Source: Methanolinea sp.
Lineage (GTDB): Archaea; Halobacteriota; Methanomicrobia; Methanomicrobiales; Methanospirillaceae
Reading direction: 5' to 3'
DNA: 64,000 bases
Assembly: GCA_024518585.1 (NCBI GenBank)
Contig: JANIHI010000009.1
Location: forward strand, 16,062-80,061
The position numbers and the translations under genes are program-made. Shown here in pieces: positions 56,343 through 64,000 of this stretch. The notes beneath the pieces were generated by a model. The model was given only the letters and a program-made list of their open reading frames with translations, made no database searches and had not been told where the DNA came from. Within the stretch, counting starts at the first letter, position 1. The number at the start of each line of letters is the position of its first letter.

Positions 56343-56352
56343 GGAGCGGACC

Positions 56353-56931
56353 ATGGGATTGGAGGCAGTCCTTGAAGAGATCCGCGAGAGAGGGAGAAAA
56401 GAAGTAGAGAGGATCCGGAGAGAGAGCCAGGAGGAGACGACCAGGGTCCTTTCGGCTGCCCAGGAACGTGCTGCGAAGATCAAGCAGGCCGCAAATGAGG
56501 AGGTTGAACGGCACGCTGCGTTCATCATGAACCAGGAGATCTCGGCAGCAAACCTCCAGGTAAAGCGACAACTCCTCAATACCCAGAAGGAACTGCTCGA
56601 CCAGGTGTACCAGCAGGCGAGGAGGGACGTTGCCGCGCTGCCCGAGAGCTTTCACCGGGAGGCAATCACCACCCTCCTCTCCAGGGCAAAATCCCAGATA
56701 GCGGATGGGATTGTCCACGCAAACGCACGTGACCGGGGCCTCCTCGAACAGATCCTTGCCCAGAAATCCGAATTCAAAGGTTTTTCTGCAGGCGATAACG
56801 TGGATATCGAGGGGGGCGTGATCATCGAGAGCAGGGATGGGACCCTGCAGCTGGATTACAGCTATCGCACATTCCTGGACAGGGTGTGGGAATCAGGACT
56901 CAAAGATGCATCCGACCTGCTCTTTGGTTGA
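56353..56931 (+). CDS. atpE: A1AO ATP synthase subunit E
   Basis: Peripheral stalk subunit. 192 residues: N-terminal coiled coil (~10-75, RGRKEVERIRRESQEETTRVL) and a C-terminal globular head that binds the A/B hexamer (GGVIIESRDGTLQLDYSYRTFLDRVWES). The start is the ATG at 56353 with GGGAGCGG upstream; the frame extends 51 codons back into atpK without meaning. Confidence 0.95.
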   Translation: MGLEAVLEEIRERGRKEVERIRRESQEETTRVLSAAQERAAKIKQAANEEVERHAAFIMNQEISAANLQVKRQLLNTQKELLDQVYQQARRDVAALPESFHREAITTLLSRAKSQIADGIVHANARDRGLLEQILAQKSEFKGFSAGDNVDIEGGVIIESRDGTLQLDYSYRTFLDRVWESGLKDASDLLFG

Positions 56932-56943
56932 GGGGGTAGTCGT

Positions 56944-57999
56944 GTGGCAGAAGTGAGAGCAGGGCCGGTCCCCTACATCTACGTCTGCACACGCATGCGT
57001 GTGCGGAAATCCAAGCTCCTCCCCCGCGAGGAGTACATGCGGATGCTGAACATGGGCCTCGCCGAGATCACGAGGTTCGTGGGGGAATCGCAGTATAAAA
57101 AAGAGGTCGATGAACTCGCCACATCATTTGGTGGGATCGACCTCATCGAGATCGCCCTTTCCTGGAACCTGGCCAAGGAGTACCAGAACATCCAGAAGAT
57201 CACCCCCGGCACCCTCAAGGACCTCACGCGGGCATACCTGCGAAGGTGGGACATCCAGAATGTCCTGACCATCCTGCGGGGAAAGCTTCACGGAGAAAAG
57301 AAGGGGAGGATCAAGGAAGTCCTCATCCCGGCCGGGGAGCTTGACAGGGTATTCCTTGACAGGCTCCTCGAAGAACCGACCCCCGAGCGCGTCATCGAGG
57401 GTCTGAAGGGGAAAAGTGTCTATCCCCTCCTCTCCCGTGCGATGGAGGGTGGTGTAAAGGAAGACCTCCTCCCGAGAGTGGAGAATGACCTCTACAAGCA
57501 GTTCTATGCCGACCTCATCACCTATGCCACCAGTGGTGTCAAGGGGGGACGGCAGTTCCTTGAGTATATCACCCTTGATATTGACATCACCAATATCCGG
57601 ACAATGTTCCGGTTCCGAGCCGAGTCCCCGGGGGAGGATATCAGCGGGGTCATCATACCGGGCGGAACGATCCCACCCCCGGCTATCAATCGTCTCTTCC
57701 AGATAAAGGACCGAAACGAGTTTATCGACTCGCTCGTGCCATACATCAGGATCAGGCCACTCCGGGAACTCCTGGAGACTCTGCGGGAAGAACGATCCCT
57801 CCGGGAGATTGAGATCGACCTCATCAAGGTGCAGCTGGAAGAGATGGAGACGATGGCAAAACTCAATCCCTTCTCCATCCATCCCATCCTGGCCTACCTC
57901 GAGATGAAAAAGTACGAGATCTTCAACCTCCGGGCGCTCGCAAGGGGAAAGGAATCGGGACTGACACCTGAACGGATCCGGGGGTATCTGGTGGTATAA
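56944..57999 (+). CDS. atpC: A1AO ATP synthase subunit C
   Basis: Central-stalk connector (V-ATPase subunit d relative) linking rotor ring and subunits D/F. 351 residues, mostly helical, with [21 protein letters not shown] at the N-terminus (split: residues 11-31) and [22 protein letters not shown] near the C-terminus. The start is GTG 56944. Its stop overlaps the atpF start by one base (TAATG). Confidence 0.95.
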   Translation: MAEVRAGPVPYIYVCTRMRVRKSKLLPREEYMRMLNMGLAEITRFVGESQYKKEVDELATSFGGIDLIEIALSWNLAKEYQNIQKITPGTLKDLTRAYLRRWDIQNVLTILRGKLHGEKKGRIKEVLIPAGELDRVFLDRLLEEPTPERVIEGLKGKSVYPLLSRAMEGGVKEDLLPRVENDLYKQFYADLITYATSGVKGGRQFLEYITLDIDITNIRTMFRFRAESPGEDISGVIIPGGTIPPPAINRLFQIKDRNEFIDSLVPYIRIRPLRELLETLREERSLREIEIDLIKVQLEEMETMAKLNPFSIHPILAYLEMKKYEIFNLRALARGKESGLTPERIRGYLVV

Positions 58000-58301
58000 T
58001 GGAGATCGCAGTGATTGGAAACCAGGAATTCATCCTCGGCTTCCGCCTCGCGGGGATTCGCAGGACGTACCCGGCCGAGAGCGACGAGAGGCTCGTGGAG
58101 CACATCAATCGCGTCCTCGAAGACCCGGAGGTCGGGATCCTCGTCCTTCAGAGCGGGGATATCAAAAAAATTCCCCGGAGACTGCAGATGACCCTCGAGG
58201 AGTCCGTGAGACCGACGGTCATCACGATCGGTGCCGAGGAGGGAGGCCTCTCCATGAGAGAGAGGATAAAGCGTTCAGTGGGTGTTGATCTGTGGAAGTG
58301 A
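57999..58301 (+). CDS. atpF: A1AO ATP synthase subunit F
   Basis: Central-stalk subunit that stabilises the D-subunit shaft. 100 residues with an alternating alpha/beta Rossmann-like fold ([39 protein letters not shown]). Length and motif match the family. The stop lies 17 bp before the atpA ATG. Confidence 0.95.
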   Translation: MEIAVIGNQEFILGFRLAGIRRTYPAESDERLVEHINRVLEDPEVGILVLQSGDIKKIPRRLQMTLEESVRPTVITIGAEEGGLSMRERIKRSVGVDLWK

Positions 58302-58318
58302 AAGCACAGGATACAAAA

Positions 58319-60058
58319 ATGACAAAGGGTGGAGTTCTCAAACGAATTGCCGGCCCCGTGGTCACTGCAGTGGGAATTGAAGCCCACATGTACGACGTGG
58401 TCAAGGTCGGTAAAGAAGAACTCATGGGCGAAGTGATCAAGATCCAGGGTGAGAACATCATCATCCAGGTCTACGAGGACACGTCCGGGATAAGGCCCGG
58501 GGAACCTGTCACCAATACGGGCCTTTCCCTTGCCGTGGAACTGGGGCCGGGGCTCCTGACCAGTATCTATGACGGGATCCAGCGTCCCCTCTCCGTCCTC
58601 GTTGACAAGATGGGGGACTTTATCCAGAGGGGTGTCTCAGCACCAGGCCTGGACCATTCCAAAAAATGGGATTTCCGTCCCCTCGTGAAGGAGGGTGACC
58701 AGGTCGGTCCCGGGAGCATTCTCGGCGAGGTCCAGGAGACGAATATCGTCCACCGCATCCTCGTCCCGCCAAACGTCAAGGGCGGGACTGTCAGGAGTGT
58801 CAAAGCCGGTTCGTTTTCGGTCGATGACGTCATCTGCACCCTCGATGACGGGACCACCCTCACCATGATGCAGAAGTGGCCGGTCCGCGTCCCGCGGCCG
58901 GTCCTCGAAAAGATGAACCCGACGATCCCCCTCATCACGGGGCAGCGCATCCTCGACGGGCTCTTCCCCATCGCAAAGGGTGGAACGGCTGCTATCCCCG
59001 GACCGTTCGGAAGCGGGAAGACGGTGACACAGCAGCAGCTCGCCAAGTGGAGCGACGCAGAGATCGTGGTTTACATCGGGTGCGGGGAGCGCGGGAACGA
59101 GATGACCGAGGTACTCACGGAGTTCCCTGAACTCGAGGACCCCAAGACCGGGAAACCCCTGATGGAACGGACCGTGCTGATTGCCAATACGAGCAACATG
59201 CCCGTGGCCGCGAGGGAGGCCTCCGTGTATACCGGGATCACCATCGCGGAGTATTTCAGGGACATGGGGTACGATGTCTCCCTGATGGCAGACTCCACGT
59301 CACGCTGGGCAGAGGCCATGCGTGAGATCTCGTCCCGCCTCGAAGAGATGCCTGGCGAGGAAGGGTACCCCGCCTACCTCGCTGCCCGGCTCTCTGAATT
59401 CTACGAGCGTGCGGGAAGGGTCAAGACGCTATCCGGAAAGATGGGTTCCGTCTCGGTCATCGGCGCGGTATCTCCGCCGGGTGGTGATTTCTCTGAACCC
59501 GTCACCCAGAACACACTCCGCATCGTGAAAGTCTTCTGGGCACTCGATGCCAAGCTCTCCCAGCGGAGACACTTCCCTGCGATTAACTGGCTCAACTCCT
59601 ATTCCCTGTACCTCGGCAGCCTCCAGGACTGGTACGACCGCGAGGTTTCTCCGGAATGGAACTCTCTCCGGTCGTGGGCAATGGAGATCCTCCAGAAGGA
59701 GGCCGAACTCCAGGAGATCGTGCAACTCGTCGGTTCCGATGCCCTCCCCGAGGCAGAGCAGATCACGATCGAGGTTGCCCGGATGATCCGCGAGATCTTC
59801 CTCCAGCAGAACGCCTATGATGCCGTGGACACCTTCTGCGACATGAAAAAGCAGTACGCGATGATGAAGGCAATCCGCCAGTACTCAGACCTGGCCTACG
59901 CGGCCCAGAACGCAGGAGTCACGCCGCAGCAGATCCTATCCGTCAAGTCCAAGAACGAACTGCCCCAGATCAAGTTCATCAAGGATTACGTCCCGGCGCT
60001 CGAGAAGATCCAAAAGGACATGGATGCAGAGTTCAACGCATTGAGGTCGGCAGCATGA
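58319..60058 (+). CDS. atpA: A1AO ATP synthase catalytic subunit A
   Basis: Nucleotide-hydrolysing/synthesising subunit. Walker [15 protein letters not shown] (~residues 228-241), the archaeal-specific ~90-residue N-terminal insert before it ([14 protein letters not shown]... region), [11 protein letters not shown], and [16 protein letters not shown]. 579 residues from the ATG at 58319, preceded by AGGAT; a GTG at 58292 overlaps atpF. ATGA overlap with atpB. Confidence 0.97.
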   Translation: MTKGGVLKRIAGPVVTAVGIEAHMYDVVKVGKEELMGEVIKIQGENIIIQVYEDTSGIRPGEPVTNTGLSLAVELGPGLLTSIYDGIQRPLSVLVDKMGDFIQRGVSAPGLDHSKKWDFRPLVKEGDQVGPGSILGEVQETNIVHRILVPPNVKGGTVRSVKAGSFSVDDVICTLDDGTTLTMMQKWPVRVPRPVLEKMNPTIPLITGQRILDGLFPIAKGGTAAIPGPFGSGKTVTQQQLAKWSDAEIVVYIGCGERGNEMTEVLTEFPELEDPKTGKPLMERTVLIANTSNMPVAAREASVYTGITIAEYFRDMGYDVSLMADSTSRWAEAMREISSRLEEMPGEEGYPAYLAARLSEFYERAGRVKTLSGKMGSVSVIGAVSPPGGDFSEPVTQNTLRIVKVFWALDAKLSQRRHFPAINWLNSYSLYLGSLQDWYDREVSPEWNSLRSWAMEILQKEAELQEIVQLVGSDALPEAEQITIEVARMIREIFLQQNAYDAVDTFCDMKKQYAMMKAIRQYSDLAYAAQNAGVTPQQILSVKSKNELPQIKFIKDYVPALEKIQKDMDAEFNALRSAA

Positions 60059-61446
60059 AGGAGTACAGGACAATTACCCAGATAGCAGGGCCGCTTGTCT
60101 TTGTCGAAAAGACAGAACCCGTGGGATACGGAGAACTGGTCAACATCGTCCTTTACGATGGGTCCATCAAGAGGGGACAGGTCCTTGACACGAGCAATGA
60201 ACTGGTCGTTGTCCAAGTCTTTGAGACAACTGCCGGGATAGGGAAGGACAGTGGGATCAGGTTCACCGGGGAGACGATCAAGATGCCGGTCGGCAGGGAC
60301 ATGCTCGGCCGCATCCTCTCGGGTGGTGGGAAACCCATCGACGGGGGACCTGAGATCGTCCCCGAAAAGCGCCTCGACATCACGGGTGCTGCCATCAATC
60401 CCTATGCACGGGGCTCCCCCAACGATTTCATCCAGACCGGAATATCCACCATCGATGGGACAAACACCCTCGTCCGGGGCCAGAAGCTTCCCATATTCTC
60501 GGGTGCCGGCCTCCCCCACAACCAGATAGCCCTCCAAATCGCACGGCAGGCAAAAGTCCCAGGGTCAAAAGAGGCCTTTGCCGTGGTCTTTGCCGCCATG
60601 GGGATCACGAAAGAGGAGGCCAACTACTTCATGGAGGACTTCGAGCGCACGGGCGCCCTCGAGAGAGCCGTCGTCTTCCTGAACCTTGCCGATGACCCCG
60701 CGGTCGAGCGGATCATCACTCCCCGCCTCGCGCTCACGACGGCGGAGTACCTGGCCTTTGACCTCGGGATGCACGTCCTCGTCATCCTGACTGATATGAC
60801 CAATTACTGCGAGGCCCTCCGCCAGATCGGCGCTGCCCGCGAAGAAGTCCCCGGCCGCCGCGGGTATCCCGGGTACATGTACACCGACCTTGCAGGGATA
60901 TACGAGAGGGCAGGGATTGTCAAGGGCAAGAAGGGTTCGATCACCCAGTTCCCCATCCTCACGATGCCCGGGGATGATATCACCCACCCGATCCCCGACC
61001 TGACCGGGTACATTACCGAGGGACAGATCGTGGTCAGCAGGGAACTCCACCGGAAGGGGATATACCCGCCGATCAACGTGCTGCCCTCCCTCTCGCGGCT
61101 CATGAACCTCGGGATCGGGAAAGGACACACGAGGGAAGACCACAAAAAAGTCTCTGACCAGCTGTATGCAGCCTACGCGGAGGGCAACGACCTCCGGGGC
61201 CTGGTTGCCATCGTTGGCAAGGACGCCCTCTCCGAACGGGACAGGATGTTCCTCGAATTCGCCGACCTCTTCGAGAACAGGTTTGTCCGGCAGGGATACA
61301 ACGAGGACAGAACGATCGAGGAGACGCTGGACCTGGGCTGGACGCTTCTTTCCACGTTGCCCGTGGAACAGCTCGTGCGTATCGACCGCGACCTGATCTC
61401 CAAGTACCACCCCAAGTTCCGGCAGGCCGCAAAGGCCGAGGGGTAG
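60055..61446 (+). CDS. atpB: A1AO ATP synthase regulatory subunit B
   Basis: Non-catalytic nucleotide-binding subunit. 463 residues; at the P-loop position it has [15 protein letters not shown] instead of GKT, as is normal for B. Later [36 protein letters not shown] (split over ~245-280) and the C-terminal helical domain are typical. 4-bp overlap with atpA. Confidence 0.97.
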   Translation: MKEYRTITQIAGPLVFVEKTEPVGYGELVNIVLYDGSIKRGQVLDTSNELVVVQVFETTAGIGKDSGIRFTGETIKMPVGRDMLGRILSGGGKPIDGGPEIVPEKRLDITGAAINPYARGSPNDFIQTGISTIDGTNTLVRGQKLPIFSGAGLPHNQIALQIARQAKVPGSKEAFAVVFAAMGITKEEANYFMEDFERTGALERAVVFLNLADDPAVERIITPRLALTTAEYLAFDLGMHVLVILTDMTNYCEALRQIGAAREEVPGRRGYPGYMYTDLAGIYERAGIVKGKKGSITQFPILTMPGDDITHPIPDLTGYITEGQIVVSRELHRKGIYPPINVLPSLSRLMNLGIGKGHTREDHKKVSDQLYAAYAEGNDLRGLVAIVGKDALSERDRMFLEFADLFENRFVRQGYNEDRTIEETLDLGWTLLSTLPVEQLVRIDRDLISKYHPKFRQAAKAEG

Positions 61447-61452
61447 AGTCCC

Positions 61453-62079
61453 ATGGCACTCCGAGATATCAAGCCCACCCGGTCAGAGCTGATCAACCTG
61501 AAAAAGAAGATCATGCTCTCCGAGAGGGGGTACAAGATCCTCAAGATGAAACGGGATGGGCTTATCCTGGAGTTCTTCAAGGTGCTGGAGCAGGCCAAGG
61601 ATACAAGAGACGAGCTCATGGAGAGGTACGAACGGGCACGGGAGCTGATGGCAGTGGCAAACACGGTGGAAGGTGCCATCGGCGTGAAGGCAGCGGCATT
61701 TTCAGTCCAGCAGGTCCCGAGCATCACGGTGACCAGCAAGAATATCATGGGTGTGGTCGTCCCTGATATCGAGTCCTCGAAAGTGAGGAAAGGGCTGATG
61801 GAGAGGGGATACGGTATTCTTGGCACGACCCCTGTCATCGACGAGACCGCGCTTGCGTTCGAGGAGCTCGTGGAGGCAATCATCAGGAGCGCCGAGGTCG
61901 AGACGACCATGAAGAGACTCCTCGACGAGATCGAGTCCACCAAGCGGAGGGTCAATGCCCTCGAGTTCAAGGTGATACCGGAGATGACGGCTGCACGCGA
62001 CTTCATCAAGATGCGTCTTGACGAGATGGAGAGGGAAGAGCTCTTCCGCCTGAAGAAGATCAAGGCAAGGAACGCCTGA
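61453..62079 (+). CDS. atpD: A1AO ATP synthase subunit D
   Basis: Rotor shaft coiled coil running through the A/B hexamer. 208 residues: N-terminal helix (LKKKIMLSERGYKILKMKRDGLILEF, split) and C-terminal helix (STKRRVNALEFKVIPEM) embrace a central part. Last ATP synthase gene; the following pgk starts 14 bp later and may be co-transcribed. Confidence 0.96.
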   Translation: MALRDIKPTRSELINLKKKIMLSERGYKILKMKRDGLILEFFKVLEQAKDTRDELMERYERARELMAVANTVEGAIGVKAAAFSVQQVPSITVTSKNIMGVVVPDIESSKVRKGLMERGYGILGTTPVIDETALAFEELVEAIIRSAEVETTMKRLLDEIESTKRRVNALEFKVIPEMTAARDFIKMRLDEMEREELFRLKKIKARNA

Positions 62080-62093
62080 CCGGGGGAATACGG

Positions 62094-63308
62094 GTGCCTA
62101 TCGGGACACTGAAGGATGCCAGGGCGGAGAAAAAGACCGTTCTCCTCCGCCTTGACCTCAACTCCCCCATTGACCCGACGACTCACCACATCCTCGACGA
62201 TAAACGTTTCCGGGAACACATCCCCACGATTCAGGCCCTCTCAGGGTCCCGGGTTGTCATCCTCACCCACCAGAGCAGGCCGGGAAAGAAGGATTTCACC
62301 ACGCTTGAAGGGCATGCCGAGAGGCTGGAGGGGCTCCTCCAGAGGAAAGTCGGATACGTCGACGATATCTTCGGGCACTGCGCCCGTGACGCTGTCCGGC
62401 GGATGAAGACGGGAGACGTTCTCCTCCTCGAAAATGTCAGGTTCAACGCCGAGGAGAACCTGAACCTGAAACCCGAAGATGCCCAAAAGACCCACCTCGT
62501 CAGGATGCTCTCCCGGATGGGAGATATTTTTGTCAACGACGCATTTGGGACCGCCCACAGGTCCCAGCCCACCATGGTCGGCCTCCCCATGGTCATGCGT
62601 TCTGTTGCCGGTCTCCTGATGGAGAAGGAAGTCTCAACGCTGGGGCGGGTCTTTGAGAATGCTCCCCGTCCTGTCTGCATGGTCCTTGGCGGCACCAAGG
62701 TGGATGACTCCCTTGCGGTGGCAGAGCACATGCTTGCCGGCGGGACTGCCGATGTTGTCATCGTTACCGGTGTCGTCGCGAACGTGTTCTTCCTCGCGGC
62801 CGGTCACAGGATCGGGAAGGGGTCATACCAGTTGATCCAGCAGCTGAAATACGAAAGGGAGGTGGAACATGCCCGCAGGCTCCTCGATTCGTACAGGGAC
62901 AGGATATATTTCCCCGAGTCCGTCGCAGTCAACGAGGGGGGGAAAAGAGTGGAATACCCCCTGGATGCCGTTCCAGAGGATGCCACGATCATGGACGCCG
63001 GGATGGATGCGATAGCCTCCCTTGCCCGGAAGATACGGTCATGCCGGACAGTCGTGTTCAATGGACCCGCGGGAGTCTTTGAAGATCCCAACTATGCGAC
63101 TGGTACCCACGAGCTCCTCCGCGCAGCATCAAAGGCCGAGTTCTCCATCATCGGGGGGGGCCATACTGCCGCAGTCGCAGAAAAGATGGGGATCGAGCGC
63201 GATTTCACCCACATATCCACCGGTGGCGGTGCATGTATCGAGTTCCTCACCGGGAGAAAGCTCCCCGCCGTCGACGCCCTCGAGCGTTCCCATGCCCTGT
63301 TTGGGTAA
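62094..63308 (+). CDS. pgk: Phosphoglycerate kinase
   Basis: Reversible transfer of phosphate between 1,3-bisphosphoglycerate and ADP; in methanogens mainly gluconeogenic. Visible: LLRLDLNSPID at the N-terminus, LTHQSRPG, DIFVNDAFGTAHRSQPTMVG, MVLGGTKVDDS, and C-terminal FNGPAGVFEDP and GGGHTAAVAEKMG (nucleotide-binding). 404 residues with GTG start. Located right behind the ATP synthase genes, linking ATP production and carbon flow by transcription (inference). Confidence 0.96.
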   Translation: MPIGTLKDARAEKKTVLLRLDLNSPIDPTTHHILDDKRFREHIPTIQALSGSRVVILTHQSRPGKKDFTTLEGHAERLEGLLQRKVGYVDDIFGHCARDAVRRMKTGDVLLLENVRFNAEENLNLKPEDAQKTHLVRMLSRMGDIFVNDAFGTAHRSQPTMVGLPMVMRSVAGLLMEKEVSTLGRVFENAPRPVCMVLGGTKVDDSLAVAEHMLAGGTADVVIVTGVVANVFFLAAGHRIGKGSYQLIQQLKYEREVEHARRLLDSYRDRIYFPESVAVNEGGKRVEYPLDAVPEDATIMDAGMDAIASLARKIRSCRTVVFNGPAGVFEDPNYATGTHELLRAASKAEFSIIGGGHTAAVAEKMGIERDFTHISTGGGACIEFLTGRKLPAVDALERSHALFG

Positions 63309-63363
63309 ATCTCGTTTTTCCCAAACTGCTGCGTCATGGAAACGGCCCGGGTATCCCAGGCAA

Positions 63364-63873
63364 TTACCGGGGAAAACGGCCCTCTCCTGTTTCATCCGGT
63401 CCGGGGGATTTCTCCCGGGCATCTTTCTCCTTTATGGCTGTCCTGCCGGGATACTTTTTTCCAGGGCTCTTTTGGGGCAATGTCCGGAAAAAGAAATGCG
63501 TCCCGGAGAATAAGCCCAGGGGTCTTTTCGTCCCCCATCCATTCCTCCGTGAGACCATGAGGTTGTAGGTTGCCACGGAAAAGACGAGTGCAGTCACCAT
63601 GAAGAGGAGGAGCCCGAATATCAAGGCAATGCCGGCAACAGTCATCACCCTCGTCCCGGGGAGGAGCATGGCAACCCCCGTGACGTAGAGGGGCTAGTAG
63701 ACTATCACGGCAAACCGGGTAAATTCCCTTGGACTCCATAGCGTTCTTTCCCTTTCTCCCTCGTCTTCCAGGGGAAACCTGTCGATCAGCGTGCCCAGGT
63801 GAATGAGGATCGCGCTCGCAAAGATGGAGAATATGGCCCCGATTACCACGCCAAAGAGGAGGATTTCATGCAC
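63364..63873 (-). pseudogene. Small membrane-protein gene broken by an in-frame TAG
   Basis: Reading leftward from a GTG at 63873, one frame gives a membrane helix (ILLFGVVIGAIFSIFASAILI), an acidic loop and a second hydrophobic region. TAG then occurs at 63694-63696, right after FAVIVY. The same frame continues with PLYVTGVAMLLPG and a helix (GIALIFGLLLFMVTALVF) to a stop at 63364. Hydrophobicity and codon character persist past the TAG, so this looks like one ~170-residue gene with a nonsense change (TAC to TAG would be one base). I do not know the family. An ATG at 63669 could restart the distal part. Confidence 0.5.
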
Positions 63874-63879
63874 TGAGCC

Positions 63880-63909
63880 TGTCCAACGAGGTCGAGGATT
63901 GGTTGGACA
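63880..63909. repeat. 8-bp perfect inverted repeat at the window end
   Basis: TGTCCAAC (63880-63887) and GTTGGACA (63902-63909) flank a 14-base loop, seven bases from the putative GTG start at 63873. Could be an operator or leader hairpin. The remaining ~90 bases to the window end show no gene. Confidence 0.35.
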
Positions 63910-64000
63910 GAGTTATTCAGAAGGACTCCTCTCATCCATTCTGGAATACAACAACGAATCATATTGGAGATAAAACGCGCGCGAACACAGTGATCTCAAG

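Noticed and set aside
63694..63696. TAG read as pyrrolysine
   Set aside because: Nothing in the window supports a Pyl system, and Methanomicrobiales are not known for it; a nonsense change or error is simpler.
1..64000. CRISPR array, insertion sequence, prophage or integrated element
   Set aside because: No evenly spaced direct repeats, transposase, integrase or phage genes were found; the tRNA-Ser is not followed by a repeated attachment-like end that I can see.

Overview
The window is a chromosomal piece of a methanogenic archaeon, most likely order Methanomicrobiales; genus not resolved. Supporting signs are a complete A1AO ATP synthase operon, a thermosome subunit, hypusine-type aIF5A, membrane-anchored LonB, the citramalate synthase CimA, 6-phospho-3-hexuloisomerase, a tRNA-Ser without encoded CCA, TATA-box promoters with Shine-Dalgarno sites inside operons, and a very large surface protein of IPT/TIG and PKD repeats. 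Bacterial-type UvrABC and DnaK-DnaJ-GrpE also occur; both sets are known in mesophilic methanogens and are thought to come from bacteria. The DNA is GC-rich and gene-dense, mostly short operons with 1-30 bp overlaps.

Layout. 0-4 kb: uvrA (3' end)-uvrC-uvrB. 4.1-8.3 kb: repeat-rich surface protein on the minus strand, preceded by a 465-bp gene-free region with a foldable leader. 8.8-15 kb, minus: M42 peptidase, aminotransferase, hexuloisomerase, an ACT-metallo-beta-lactamase fusion, a small unknown protein, an Mrp/Nbp35 ATPase and RNase HI. 15.3-19 kb: membrane-anchored protein, aIF5A, inositol monophosphatase/FBPase, NAD kinase, DUF169. 19.3-26 kb, minus: PP2C phosphatase, tRNA G10 methylase, dnaJ-dnaK-grpE under a clear TATA box, and a PAPS-reductase-like enzyme. 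26-32.5 kb, plus: purH, a DUF4013 membrane protein and cimA-ilvB-ilvN; cimA carries an apparent one-base frameshift near its start. 32.5-37.2 kb: stand-alone LigD 3'-phosphoesterase domain, a sugar-nucleotide/glycosyltransferase cluster, a thioesterase and a lipoprotein. 37.3-42.7 kb: tRNA-Ser(CGA), a ubiquitin-like protein with a zinc ribbon gene, thermosome, and prs-rtcA-nob1-PyrE-like regulator. 42.8-47.6 kb: lonB, tldD-tldE, a BofA-like protein. 47.7-53.6 kb: two KaiC-like proteins divergent from a secretion/pilus ATPase and membrane platform. 53.8-63.3 kb: ATP synthase genes H-I-K-E-C-F-A-B-D followed by pgk. The last kilobase holds a small membrane-protein gene interrupted by an in-frame amber codon.

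Working together: the gene set covers energy conservation (ATP synthase, PGK), isoleucine/branched-chain and purine synthesis, NADP and sugar-phosphate supply, proteostasis (Hsp70 system, thermosome, LonB, TldD/E), excision repair, and cell-surface biogenesis (glycosyltransferases, secretion ATPase, adhesin-like protein). I did not find a CRISPR array, transposase, integrase or obvious defence island. The least explained parts are the KaiC-like pair facing the secretion cluster, the ACT-MBL fusion, the ubiquitin-like protein, and several structured intergenic regions.
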